Source: JAXGPP01 sp040766885
Lineage (GTDB): Bacteria > Planctomycetota > Planctomycetia > Pirellulales > Thermoguttaceae
Length of the DNA: 64,000 nucleotides
Assembly (NCBI GenBank): GCA_040766885.1
Contig: JAXGPP010000010.1
Coordinates: 62,001 to 126,000 of the forward strand
Reading direction: 5' to 3'
The first letter of the stretch is position 1. Each line of letters begins with the position of its first letter. A program made the position numbers and the translations under genes. Below the pieces are notes generated by a model that worked only from the letters and a program-made list of their open reading frames with translations, searched no databases and had not been told where the DNA came from. Below, one piece after another: positions 17,608 to 25,219 of this stretch.

Positions 17608-17931
17608 TCACTTCCCCTGTGACTCGTACAGACTGTTCATATCCAACAAGCGGTGACCGTAAATCACGCTACGGGCGAGATCGACAACGACCGCCAGGTA
17701 TACGTTACGGGTCCTCGTCATTACGAGAACGTGGTCAAATCGGTCATCAGCGGTTCGGTAGACATACTCGACGAACCGGTCATAGACTGCGTGGCCTTCA
17801 AGGTCCCTCGTTGGCACCGAATCCACGTATGGCCAGATGTCGAGAACGTCCATCTCCTGGCCCGTTACGTTTCTCATCGGGGCCGTGAAGGTTGTATGAA
17901 ACTCGCCATCAGTCAGCAGTCGCGTACACAT
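17608..17931 (-). CDS. Small hypothetical protein (cassette gene)
   Basis: 107 residues from the ATG at 17931; a TTG at 17949 is the alternative start. The sequence is compact and alpha/beta: MDVLDIWPYVDSVPTRDLEG, YDRFVEYVYRTADDRFDHVL and VMTRTRNVYLAVVVDLARSV, ending LLDMNSLYESQGK. This resembles small cytosolic proteins seen repeatedly in planctomycete genomes, but I cannot assign a family name. An attC-like site follows its stop directly, and a 75-bp direct repeat shared with 23101-23176 lies just upstream. A minus-strand gene with repeat 5' and attC 3' fits a mobile gene cassette. Confidence 0.75.
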   Translation of the reverse strand: MCTRLLTDGEFHTTFTAPMRNVTGQEMDVLDIWPYVDSVPTRDLEGHAVYDRFVEYVYRTADDRFDHVLVMTRTRNVYLAVVVDLARSVIYGHRLLDMNSLYESQGK

Positions 17932-17996
17932 GGACCAAGGTTGGGCCAATAGTTCTCTCGTCCATCCTCCGTCCGCAACTCGAGCCCGCCGCCGAG

Positions 17997-18071
17997 ACTC
18001 CGCCCCCGTCGGTTGCCCGAAACCCCTTTTGTCCCGCCCTCATCCTATCCCACAAGCGGGGTCTTTCCAAG
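17997..18071 (-). repeat. 75-bp direct repeat, copy A
   Basis: Contains CCTCATCCTATCCCAC and GTCGGTTGC, with a closely similar copy at 23101-23176. Both copies sit on the 5' side of a small minus-strand gene. Neither has transposon ends. Confidence 0.75.
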
Positions 18072-18137
18072 CGGAGCAGTGCCGTCGGAAGACGGCGGCC
18101 ATCGAGCTGGCCGTTTCCCGCCGGTTGTCGCACGTTC

Positions 18138-18923
18138 TCAGCGCCCCGATGGTGCCTGCTGCACTCGCGGCAAATCATTCGTCACGCCGCTCGTTGCGTG
18201 GGGCTTGATCGCCCGCAGGTCGGAAAACAGCCGTTCAATCGCTCGCTGTACTCGATACGTGTGCGAAATGATCAACACCTCTTCATCGTTCACCTTGTAG
18301 TATTCAATCGAACCGGGGCCTCCGACATCTCCCCAGCTTGTCGGGCTGATCGTGGAGGTAATCATCTCAATCAGCCGGTCGAAGTTCGCGTCGCTGCCGG
18401 GCAGAGCCTTCGCCTGCGGCGGCGGTACGCCACCATGGCCGCTCCACAGCATCCACCGCGGCGTGCCCACAGGGCCTGGCCCGTGCAGTACCAGGTCGCC
18501 GACCGGGTATACCCTCGTGACGAGCATCTCCAGGTCCGCGGCTTTCTCCGGTGTGGTGATCACCAGGGCTTCGTTCCAGACGGTCCAGGTCAGGCCGGAA
18601 TCCAGGAAGGCCAATTCCAGCGCCGATGCGAGCGGGAGGTCGGTCACGGTGACCGTAACGGGCAAGTCGCAATCAATCCCCATATCATCCAGCGCGCTCT
18701 GGTTTACCTGGACATGGATGCCCATTTGCTCGCGGATCGAACTCGCCACGGTCGACAGGGGAGATTCGCGGAAATTCCATCGCACCGGTTGCTCGAGCGC
18801 CCGTTCGATCCTGCTCGTCGCACCGGCTGCCTTGGCTGGCACTTGCCGCTCTTCGGCCTGCATGCTCACCACCGCCACCAGACTCAGCGCAACCGCAACG
18901 CCGCCACAAGTAACATGTGACAT
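18138..18923 (-). CDS. Exported protein with secretin/STN-like N-terminal domain
   Basis: 261 residues from the ATG at 18923, which follows GGAGAGAAGG. A signal peptide is visible (MSHVTCGGVAVALSLVAVVS, with cleavage near MQA). The body RIERALEQPVRWNFRESPLS, then TVASSIREQMGIHVQVNQSA and TVTVTDLPLASALELAFLDS, matches the short beta-alpha-beta domain found at the N-terminus of secretins and TonB-dependent receptors. The C-terminal part (YYKVNDEEVLIISHTYRVQR) resembles the following secretin-type subdomain. No beta-barrel pore follows, so it is a stand-alone periplasmic protein, common in planctomycetes. No attC site lies at either end, so it may interrupt rather than belong to the cassette array. 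Confidence 0.8.
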   Translation of the reverse strand: MSHVTCGGVAVALSLVAVVSMQAEERQVPAKAAGATSRIERALEQPVRWNFRESPLSTVASSIREQMGIHVQVNQSALDDMGIDCDLPVTVTVTDLPLASALELAFLDSGLTWTVWNEALVITTPEKAADLEMLVTRVYPVGDLVLHGPGPVGTPRWMLWSGHGGVPPPQAKALPGSDANFDRLIEMITSTISPTSWGDVGGPGSIEYYKVNDEEVLIISHTYRVQRAIERLFSDLRAIKPHATSGVTNDLPRVQQAPSGR

Positions 18924-19011
18924 GACAACCCCTTCTCTCCTATCGAACTTCAGGTTGATTCTGCAACGAGGGCGACGCGCCACCGAGCAAGGCTTGGTCC
19001 GGAGCCCGGCT

Positions 19012-19290
19012 TCAGGGGGAGGGGACTTGAATGTGTTGCGTCATCAATCTGAACGCCAACAAACCCACGAACGCGGAGCCTGCTGCCCAGCGGACGGACC
19101 GCCGAGCAATGCCCCGCACCATCGCCGCCGAGGCGATCGTACACGCGACGAACACTATGCCGCTGGCGAGAACCATCAGTGAGCCCTGAGGTTTGGCAAT
19201 GCCCCTGAAAAACCGGGCCGTCCGTTTCCGTTCTCTTATCCGTTCACCAGGGCTCTCAACCACCTCGCTCGCATCGGGTGCGACGCTCAC
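19012..19290 (-). CDS. Small membrane protein, two transmembrane helices
   Basis: 92 residues, starting at a GTG that overlaps the TGA of the upstream gene (GTGA), so translation is coupled. The N-terminal 35 residues are charged; helices follow at SLMVLASGIVFVACTIASAA and AAGSAFVGLLAFRLM. No family is recognised. Together with its upstream neighbour it forms a two-gene membrane unit. Confidence 0.7.
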   Translation of the reverse strand: MSVAPDASEVVESPGERIRERKRTARFFRGIAKPQGSLMVLASGIVFVACTIASAAMVRGIARRSVRWAAGSAFVGLLAFRLMTQHIQVPSP

Positions 19291-19994
19291 CGCGTTGCCG
19301 CGCGCGGTATTTGCCGCGCATCCGCCATCGCCAGGATCTGTTCAAACAGGGCGCGGGCCGGCTCGTTGGTCCGGTATTGCATCGCCAGGCGGGCGCACAG
19401 CGCGGCCTGGACCAGATCGCCCCGGGCCGACGCCTTGTGGGCCGCGTCGACCAGGTTTGACGTCGCCTCTTGCTGGCACAACGTGGCGCCCGCTTCCTGC
19501 GCGATGTCCTGCGGCCAGTAGAGCGGGTCCGACGAGCCCAGGTCGTGCGGCCCGATGGCGTTCTTGACCCGCTCGTCGGCATGGTCCATGACCAGCCATG
19601 CAATCTTGCACGCCACCCCGATGATGAACATCACCACGAATACGGTGAGAAATGTCGCATCGGTCGTCGTGAACGGCCGCTCCATCGTCGCCGTGGCAAA
19701 ACCGGCGATCGTCCCCATTAACCCTCCGAACAGCAAGAGCATGTTGCCCCAACCGTTGAGAAAGCCTTTGAGAATCAGCCGCGGTGCCGGGCGGAGCGCC
19801 ACGCGCTGGTACTGCTCGCCCATGCTCCCGCCGTCGGCCCAGATGGCGAGCACGTGGACGACCCGGTACGGCACCAGCGGGCAATACGCCGCCGTCACCG
19901 CCTCCAAGGCGTCGAATTGAACGCAACCGTTGACGGTCCGCTTCCGCGAAAGGCGGACCAGCCCGGTACCGAATCCATTGGCAGAGAACGGCAT
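19287..19994 (-). CDS. Hypothetical membrane protein
   Basis: 235 residues from the ATG at 19994, which follows TGGAGG by about 14 nt; the open frame upstream includes the attC site and is not coding. The N-terminal segment (MPFSANGFGTGLVRLSRKRT) is followed by two transmembrane helices (MLLLFGGLMGTIAGFATAT and FLTVFVVMFIIGVACKIAWL), then a helical cytoplasmic tail with TPR-like character (NLVDAAHKASARGDLVQAAL). The next gene overlaps its stop codon. It follows an attC site, so it is the gene of the next cassette position. Function unknown. Confidence 0.7.
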   Translation of the reverse strand: MPFSANGFGTGLVRLSRKRTVNGCVQFDALEAVTAAYCPLVPYRVVHVLAIWADGGSMGEQYQRVALRPAPRLILKGFLNGWGNMLLLFGGLMGTIAGFATATMERPFTTTDATFLTVFVVMFIIGVACKIAWLVMDHADERVKNAIGPHDLGSSDPLYWPQDIAQEAGATLCQQEATSNLVDAAHKASARGDLVQAALCARLAMQYRTNEPARALFEQILAMADARQIPRAATR

Positions 19995-20127
19995 GGCGCG
20001 TGCGACCTCCAGGCAGTGATTAGACGCCGGTGCGTCTGTCCCCTCAATGTAATCCGCCGCCCGAGATAATGCCAATCCCGCCCGGCGATCCTGGCCTGCG
20101 GAACGCCCGTCGTCTCCGCACCAGATT

Positions 20128-20198
20128 GGGTAACGGACGCCACGTTCGGCGCCGCGGTCGTCCGGCGAAGCGCGTTCAGCGAACGTGCGATGTTGGGC
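20128..20198 (-). repeat. Integron attC-like recombination site
   Basis: On the minus strand, directly after a TAA: R'' GCCCAAC (a perfect RYYYAAC), spacer ATC, L'' GCACGTTCG, variable centre, L' CGAACGTGGC, spacer GTCC, R' GTTACCC. L' pairs with L'' over nine bases with one extra base, as in the extrahelical base of real attC sites. Length is 71 bp. Confidence 0.75.
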
Positions 20199-20199
20199 G

Positions 20200-20679
20200 T
20201 TACTCCCTGTCTTGCCCTGCCGTGTGATTCTCGTCGCTGATAACCAGGAGAGAATAGGACTCCTGCAAATCTCGAAACATCTTCTCCGTGAACGTCTCGC
20301 TGGACGCGGCGATGAAAACTGCTGTTGCCAACGATGACACATACCCAGCCAGATCACCGCGGACCCGGGCAGCCAATGCTTCGTACAGCCGGGCGACAGC
20401 CCTCTGCGGGTAAACGTCGTTCAGGTACAAGTACCAGATCCGCCTCGATTCCTCGATCAGCGCTGTTGCGTCTGAATTTACCCCCGCGGCGACCTTGGCA
20501 GCTTGGATGAGCCGAAGCAGTTCCTCCCATCCCGCTGGTGCGGTCTCCTCGATCCAGTTCCTCACCCGCCCTGCCGCCCAATGAGAACCGCTGCCGCGTC
20601 GGGCATCTTCGATCCGCTGAACCATACTCCGCGGCCAGCGAAGCTCTTCCGATAACGCTTGTTCAACCGCAGGCAGCAC
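20200..20679 (-). CDS. Hypothetical helical protein (cassette gene)
   Basis: 159 residues from a GTG 21 nt inside the cassette boundary. It is all helical and soluble: MLPAVEQALSEELRWPRSMV, WEELLRLIQAAKVAAGV, SRRIWYLYLNDVYPQRAVAR and LYEALAARVRGDLAGYVSSL. It carries no recognised motif. It sits between two complete attC-like sites, which is the expected one-gene cassette structure, and shares strand with the other cassettes. Many cassette genes have no known function, and I do not assign one. Confidence 0.7.
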   Translation of the reverse strand: MLPAVEQALSEELRWPRSMVQRIEDARRGSGSHWAAGRVRNWIEETAPAGWEELLRLIQAAKVAAGVNSDATALIEESRRIWYLYLNDVYPQRAVARLYEALAARVRGDLAGYVSSLATAVFIAASSETFTEKMFRDLQESYSLLVISDENHTAGQDRE

Positions 20680-20699
20680 AATCGCGACCTTCCCTGTCC

Positions 20700-20773
20700 G
20701 GCGAACGGAACGGCCGACTCGTCAGCCGCAGGCTGATCGCCGCAGGCGACTCTGCGAGTGGCCGGTGTTGGCC
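20700..20773 (-). repeat. Integron attC-like recombination site
   Basis: On the minus strand: R'' GGCCAAC, spacer ACC, L'' GGCCACTCG, a central hairpin (TCAGCC-TGC-GGCTGA), L' CGAGTCGGCC, spacer GTTCC, R' GTTCGCC. L'' and L' pair over nine bases with a single unpaired G. Length is 74 bp. The site is closely related to the one at 22035-22107. Confidence 0.8.
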
Positions 20774-20830
20774 TTCTGTCATCGTGGTGTGCCGTCGCGC
20801 CCAGTTCCCTGTGCACGCGATGGCTCATCC

Positions 20831-21478
20831 CTAAATGCTCAGCGTACCTCCGCACCACCCATCGCGTAGAGCGGCAATGCTTGGGGCCATGAGCTTGTAG
20901 TAGTCCTCACCGCGGTATAGGGCCCACAATCCTTCGCACCCCTGGCGATATCCAAAGTCGACGCCATCGCAACCGGAACCGGCGATCGCCAAGAACGCGT
21001 ATTGAGGATCCTCATACATCCGGGTGTAGTCGAAGACGCCGTTCCAAAGGTGGCTTTCGGGTATACCGTCCCACAAATGGTTCTTACGATCGTACTCTTC
21101 CGGATACCACCAGTCGTCGGCGAAGTATTCGTCGCATCGGTAGTTGATCCAGCGCCGAGGAACAATCGGACGCTCAACCGAAATCGAACAACTTCGCACG
21201 CACTCCTCAAGGAGGGATCGACCGTAGTCCAGGTTTCGTAGCGCAACCAGCAGATCATCGTCGATTGTTGCGTTCTCGTCTACGACGACTTCCCCCGGGA
21301 TCGCACCTAGGCCGCTACTCGCAAGTCGTGTCGCCATCGCGGCTAGGAACGTTGACCACCGACTGGGATCGCCGCAGGATACCGTCTGAAAGTAGCGGTA
21401 GGTAATGACCTCGCCGCTACAGAAGGGCGACGCCGGATTGAAGTGGAATTCGATGAGAACGACCCGGGGCCTGATCAT
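20831..21478 (-). CDS. Hypothetical protein (cassette gene)
   Basis: 215 residues, ATG start just inside the cassette. A soluble alpha/beta protein with many aromatic and acidic residues: MIRPRVVLIEFHFNPASPFC, DDDLLVALRNLDYGRSLLEE, then YFADDWWYPEEYDRKNHLWD and FLAIAGSGCDGVDFGYRQGC. The last part resembles in style the SMI1/SUKH immunity superfamily (FLAIAxxGxDGxxF), but the match is weak. Length and composition fit a stand-alone immunity- or defence-type cassette protein; this is inference. Complete attC-like sites stand on both sides. Confidence 0.7.
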   Translation of the reverse strand: MIRPRVVLIEFHFNPASPFCSGEVITYRYFQTVSCGDPSRWSTFLAAMATRLASSGLGAIPGEVVVDENATIDDDLLVALRNLDYGRSLLEECVRSCSISVERPIVPRRWINYRCDEYFADDWWYPEEYDRKNHLWDGIPESHLWNGVFDYTRMYEDPQYAFLAIAGSGCDGVDFGYRQGCEGLWALYRGEDYYKLMAPSIAALRDGWCGGTLSI

Positions 21479-21488
21479 GTGCTTGAAT

Positions 21489-21635
21489 GGCCAACGGGGA
21501 GTATGCCCGACGCCGCCGCGGACGACGGCGACTGACGTCGAGCGCCAGTCAATCTACCACTGCTGCCACAGCTTACAGTACCAGTAAAGGCGTTCCGGCA
21601 TGGATGCCGGACTCTGCGGGCATGCTTTGTTGGCC
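21489..21635 (-). repeat. Integron attC-like recombination site, long type
   Basis: On the minus strand: R'' GGCCAAC, spacer AAA, L'' GCATGCCCG, a long variable stem, L' CGGGCATAC, spacer TCCCC, R' GTTGGCC. R'' and R' are perfect inverse repeats of seven bases, and L''/L' pair with one mismatch. At 147 bp it is within the known attC range and longer than its neighbours. Confidence 0.8.
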
Positions 21636-21658
21636 GGCAGTCACGCGACAAGCGTGCG

Positions 21659-22024
21659 CTACCGCCTCCATGTCGTTGCCACCACGGCTTCGTTCTTGTC
21701 AAATCCGATGTAGATGACCTCCCGAGAGAAACCGATCCGCCACCTACACACAAAACTGACGGAACCACCATTCACCATGCTCGCAATCACCTCATCGGTG
21801 CTGGCGTACTCACCAGGGTAGCTCCTGTCGTACATCACGCCCAGAAGGTCCACCACTTGGGGGTAGGTCATTCCTTGCTTGACACGCTGGACGGCCGCTT
21901 GATCTGCGTTCTCTGTTTCGAAGAGGTACAGCCCCCCGAGGAATCCAAGGAACACGAGAAACGAGATCAACAGAAGCGCGGCAATAACCGATCGCCTCAG
22001 TGTCTTTCTCGCCTGCATATCCAT
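21659..22024 (-). CDS. Membrane-anchored BamE/SmpA-like small protein (cassette gene)
   Basis: 121 residues from the ATG at 22024. One N-terminal transmembrane helix (SVIAALLLISFLVFLGFLGG) is followed by a small domain reading VQRVKQGMTYPQVVDLLGVM, then SVSFVCRWRIGFSREVIYIG and FDKNEAVVATTWRR. The helix-helix-strand pattern with KQGMTYPQV resembles the SmpA/OmlA (BamE-like) fold used in many lipoproteins and inhibitor proteins. It should be held in the cytoplasmic membrane with the domain outside. attC-like sites stand on both sides. Confidence 0.7.
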   Translation of the reverse strand: MDMQARKTLRRSVIAALLLISFLVFLGFLGGLYLFETENADQAAVQRVKQGMTYPQVVDLLGVMYDRSYPGEYASTDEVIASMVNGGSVSFVCRWRIGFSREVIYIGFDKNEAVVATTWRR

Positions 22025-22034
22025 GGTCACACCT

Positions 22035-22107
22035 GGCCAACGGAAAGGACAGCGGTCAGCGAAGCTGATCGGGCGCAGCGGCACTCTGCGGCTGGCCCAT
22101 GTTGGCC
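22035..22107 (-). repeat. Integron attC-like recombination site
   Basis: On the minus strand, two bases after a TAG: R'' GGCCAAC and R' GTTGGCC are perfect inverse repeats. The inner arms (GGCCAGCCG and CGCTGTCC) pair imperfectly, and a central hairpin (TCAGC-TTC-GCTGA) matches the site at 20700-20773 in position. Length is 73 bp. Confidence 0.8.
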
Positions 22108-22109
22108 CA

Positions 22110-22406
22110 CTAACGACGGTTCATGGAATCCGGGCCACGCACCTCGACCCATTCGGTCACGCCAAGATGCTCGCCCAGTAATCGCTCAACCACGGACTTG
22201 TTCAGCTGCCATTCCTTTGGAAACCCCACCCACACACCAGTAACCCCGCTTTCCCATGCCCCTGATCGCAGTTCAGGAAACGCAATCGGACGGCGTGAGA
22301 AGATGACGACTTGCCACTCCTGTCCGGGTAGGCGGTACGTGCCTTCCACGAACGACATATCATCGTCCATCACGTGGTCGTAGCTGATCTCCGCTCGCAT
22401 CAGCAT
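22110..22406 (-). CDS. Hypothetical protein (cassette gene)
   Basis: 98 residues from the ATG at 22406. A beta-rich small protein: MLMRAEISYDHVMDDDMSFV, GTYRLPGQEWQVVIFSRRPI, then WVGFPKEWQLNKSVVERLLG and HLGVTEWVEVRGPDSMNRR. No signal peptide or membrane segment is seen. Its size and isolation between two attC-like sites are typical of cassette genes. No family assigned. Confidence 0.7.
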   Translation of the reverse strand: MLMRAEISYDHVMDDDMSFVEGTYRLPGQEWQVVIFSRRPIAFPELRSGAWESGVTGVWVGFPKEWQLNKSVVERLLGEHLGVTEWVEVRGPDSMNRR

Positions 22407-22423
22407 CGCGGGAACTAGCCCGC

Positions 22424-22496
22424 TCGCAACTTCAGCTTGGCCAACGCGAGGCCTGCTCGTCAGGCGATAGCCTGTTGGCCGAAGACCACGTCGGCG
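22424..22496 (-). repeat. Integron attC-like recombination site
   Basis: On the minus strand, two bases after a TAG: R'' CGCCGAC, L'' containing CTTCGGCC, inner inverse repeat GGCCAAC...GTTGGCC, L' GGCCAAG, R' GTTGCGA. L'' and L' pair with one extra C. Length is 73 bp. It is the rightmost site of the array. Confidence 0.65.
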
Positions 22497-22498
22497 AG

Positions 22499-22891
22499 CT
22501 ACGCCTTGTCAGTCCTCTTGTTGGTCTTCTTGGAGAATAGATCGTCCAGGTACTCGTTGATCTCAACCCAACCCGCCTTCAAAATGGGCGGCATCATCGT
22601 GAGCGCCCAAGCTCTTTGGACCTTTCCATCCTCGAAATTCAGGTGTTCCAGGTACGACACATACATGGCATTCTTGACCGCGGAATCCGCATCTCGAAAC
22701 GCCGCGGTGGCGAAGTCAAAGCATCGCCGAAGCTCCACGGTATCATGATTGTCAATCGCTGCTTGAGTATGACGAGCGAAGCAGCCCGTTTCCACGTGAA
22801 GCAGTCCAGCGCATATGTCTTCCGACAATTCAGATTGCAGACTGGGGAACTCGGCCAAGAGCCGTTCGATGAATTGTGGATGCGAAATCAT
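22499..22891 (-). CDS. Hypothetical protein (cassette gene)
   Basis: 130 residues from the ATG at 22891; the ATG overlaps the stop of the upstream ORF (ATGA), so the two are probably translated together. It begins MISHPQFIERLLAEFPSLQS and continues DICAGLLHVETGCFARHTQA, then LRRCFDFATAAFRDADSAVK and YVSYLEHLNFEDGKVQRAWA. The sequence is helical and soluble. I recall similar small proteins in bacterial immunity-type gene sets, but I cannot name the family with certainty. An attC-like site follows its stop by two bases. Confidence 0.7.
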   Translation of the reverse strand: MISHPQFIERLLAEFPSLQSELSEDICAGLLHVETGCFARHTQAAIDNHDTVELRRCFDFATAAFRDADSAVKNAMYVSYLEHLNFEDGKVQRAWALTMMPPILKAGWVEINEYLDDLFSKKTNKRTDKA

Positions 22892-23100
22892 AGTTGGACT
22901 AGCGCTGTGTTCTGCCCGAATGAATCTGGCTGCTGCTTCGTATCGCTGGCCCACGCAGCGACATCCTCGACCGCCTCGATAATCCTGCCCGCACTCGCGC
23001 TGCCTGCTGACTTGCGCAGTTCGCCCGGCCCAACGTAGCTGTACACCCTCCCCACTGGTCGAGCCCTCACAAACAACGCGACGTGCGGTCCATCGCGCAA
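22888..23100 (-). CDS. Short hypothetical protein coupled to the next gene
   Basis: About 70 residues if begun at TTG 23100; the frame continues upstream only through the 75-bp repeat, so that part is probably not translated. The sequence is well formed: DGPHVALFVRARPVGRVYSY, then VGPGELRKSAGSASAGRIIE and AVEDVAAWASDTKQQPD. Its stop overlaps the ATG of the next gene (ATGA). It may be the truncated end of a longer protein. Confidence 0.45.
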   Translation of the reverse strand: MRDGPHVALFVRARPVGRVYSYVGPGELRKSAGSASAGRIIEAVEDVAAWASDTKQQPDSFGQNTALVQL

Positions 23101-23176
23101 ACTCCGTCCTCGTCGGTTGCGCGCAACCCCTTCTACCCCCACCCTCATCCTATCCCACGAGCGGGGTATTTCCAAG
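23101..23176 (-). repeat. 75-bp direct repeat, copy B
   Basis: Second copy of the element at 17997-18071 (shared CCTCATCCTATCCCAC). It lies directly upstream, in the minus direction, of the small gene pair, and marks the right end of the small-gene region. Confidence 0.75.
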
Positions 23177-23181
23177 AGCAC

Positions 23182-23827
23182 GGCCGGCTGCGGAAGTCAC
23201 TGCCGTCCAGCTTAGCCATGTCTCTCCGCCACTCCGCTCCGCCCCCAGCCTTCCAACTTCTAACTTCTGACTCCTCACTCCTGTGGACGGCGTCGGATTC
23301 GTGAAAAGATTTCCTGTTGACATTTAGGCCACGCGTCATGTATATCAGTACACGTACACTCGGTCAGCCGACGCGTACACGTTAGCCTCCGCAAAAGCCC
23401 CTCGCCGGGCTCCGCGCTCAACCTGCGCGCCCGCGCGATGCCACTGATTCACCCCTCATATGAAAGCTCCTGATCCATGCACCACTCTCCAACCCTCACG
23501 TGGCACGGGCTTCCAGCCCATGTTCCTCCCCCGTCCCACTGGCATCCAGTCCGTGTTCTTTCTTCCCACCCCGCCTTCCCAACTACACCTATCCGCGTCA
23601 ACAACACTCCCCACCCACCAACCCCTCTAGGAACTTCAACACTCGACCCAAAAGACGTAGAACAGTTGCGTCCACAACCCAGGTTCGAAACCCATTCACC
23701 CCAATCACTTACCGCCACGCCCGTCGACGAAGTCAACCGAAACACCTGCCTAGGGCGTTTCGCATCAGCGGGGGGTGTGTCTTTCAGGCCGGAGTTTTGC
23801 TCTCCCGCTGCGGTCGCCGATCGACTC
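23182..23827. other. Gene-poor region at the right edge of the cassette region
   Basis: About 650 bases with long pyrimidine-rich stretches and no frame with coding character. An integron integrase would be expected on this side of the array, but none is present and no tyrosine-recombinase motif is seen. Confidence 0.5.
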
Positions 23828-25024
23828 TCAGTCGTCCCCTCCCCGCACCCAACCTTCATCAAACTCGGCGTGCTTCATGCTCTTCCCTCCGGCCACGAAG
23901 TAGCTGTACACGGCGTGGATCTTGCCGTCGCGCGACTGGATCACGGCAGGGTAGTGATACGATCCGGTCGGCTCCCGCTCCAGGTGCCGCGTCCACCGCC
24001 ACGTCCGCCCCTCGTCCTCCGAGAGCGAAACAGCCAGGCTGTATCGCCCCTCCACCGTGTCGTTGTAGACCAGGAGCCACCGCCCGCTGGCCAGCCGCAC
24101 CCCGTCCAGTCCCGAACCCGGATTGGGCAACTCGGCTACGCCCACCGGGCCCCAGGTGAGGCCGTCGTCGCGCGACTCGGCCACGCGGATCTTCCGCCGC
24201 GGCCCGTTCTCGCGCATGTACGCCACCAGCGTCCCGTCATTCCGGCGAAGCACGGCCGGCTGGATGTTGCCGAACCCGATCAGCGGCTTGCTCGCATACC
24301 ATGTCTCCCCCTCGTCGTTCGAGACCGCCATCATCGAGATCGAGTACGTGTCGGAGTAGAGCGGCAACAGAATCCGGCCGCTCGGCAGCACCGTCGGCTT
24401 GCACCGCGGCTGCCAGCCCAGCCGCTGATAGAGCTTGTCTCCCAGTCGCCGCCGGACCTCCGCCACTTCAGATTCTTCCGACTCGCTGAGCGGCCGCGGC
24501 AGCATCTTCAGCTCCGCATCGAGAATGCCGGCCGCCTCCCTTGCGAAATCGTCCGGTTTCAAATACAGCGTGCCGCGCCGGTCCCATCGCGGCGCGCCCC
24601 TCCCGGTCGGCGCGGAAGCGACCAGGAAGTTCGTCAGGCACGATTCCCAACTGTTGGCCAGGATCACCGGCCAGAAAAGCCACAGCCGCCCCTTGCGGTC
24701 GAGCATCAGGCACGTGTTGCAGTCGGGGAAGCCCGGCGTGTCCACCATCAGGAACGGTTCGCTCCAGGCCGCCTCGCCCGCGGCTCGCCGCGCGCCGTGC
24801 ACGGCCACGTCATCTGCCTTTCGCTCGCCCGAACCGCGGTACCAGGAAACCAGCAGGCTCCCGTCGGACAACTCGGCGATGCCCGGTGCGTGGTTGTGCT
24901 GCCGATCGAGCGGGAAGACAAGCTCGGCACGGAGGCCTCGCTCCCCGAACGCGTCGGCCGCATCGGCAGCCCCGCTCAGCAAAACGGCGGTCAGGCCTGC
25001 CAGTCCAGCATTGTACAGTCGCAT
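23828..25024 (-). CDS. Exported sialidase-like (BNR/Asp-box) protein
   Basis: 398 residues from the ATG at 25024, which starts a signal peptide (MRLYNAGLAGLTAVLLSGAA, cleaved near DAADA). The six-bladed sialidase propeller is shown by three Asp boxes (SNDEGETW, SRDDGLTW and SEDEGRTW) and by typical strand phrases (GSLLVSWYRGSGERKADD, NTCLMLDRKGRLWLFWPV and SGRILLPLYSDTYSISMMAV). Family members cleave sialic acids or other sugar esters, or are non-enzymatic; large numbers occur in planctomycetes. It should act in the periplasm or outside. It diverges from the rhomboid gene. Confidence 0.85.
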   Translation of the reverse strand: MRLYNAGLAGLTAVLLSGAADAADAFGERGLRAELVFPLDRQHNHAPGIAELSDGSLLVSWYRGSGERKADDVAVHGARRAAGEAAWSEPFLMVDTPGFPDCNTCLMLDRKGRLWLFWPVILANSWESCLTNFLVASAPTGRGAPRWDRRGTLYLKPDDFAREAAGILDAELKMLPRPLSESEESEVAEVRRRLGDKLYQRLGWQPRCKPTVLPSGRILLPLYSDTYSISMMAVSNDEGETWYASKPLIGFGNIQPAVLRRNDGTLVAYMRENGPRRKIRVAESRDDGLTWGPVGVAELPNPGSGLDGVRLASGRWLLVYNDTVEGRYSLAVSLSEDEGRTWRWTRHLEREPTGSYHYPAVIQSRDGKIHAVYSYFVAGGKSMKHAEFDEGWVRGGDD

Positions 25025-25219
25025 GCTTGGGCTCCCTCGAAGTCGTCCGGCAAGGAAGAACGCCCCTATTCCAATGCCGGTACCCCGCGCAGTCAAGCCA
25101 TTCCACTCGCCCCCGCCCGCCACACCATTGGTCCTTGGTCATTGCTCCTTCCCCCGGGGGACTTTTCCGCCGGCCGATCCCGAGACAAAATAACGCCAGG
25201 CGTTCACAAGGGGCCGCTC

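Noticed and set aside
16224..23176. CRISPR array as explanation of the repeats at 16-23 kb
   Set aside because: The repeats are 70-150 bp, far apart and separated by genes; there are no short regular repeats with equal spacers and no cas genes.
23670..23700. tRNA-like T-loop sequence (GGTTCGAAACCC)
   Set aside because: No cloverleaf can be built around it.
15179..23827. Insertion sequence or transposon in the small-gene region
   Set aside because: No transposase, no DDE or tyrosine-recombinase motif and no terminal inverted repeats were found.
23477..25219. 1.7-kb open frame leading into the rhomboid gene
   Set aside because: It is antisense to the sialidase-like gene; the rhomboid membrane core starts at 25220 and the upstream part has no domain character.
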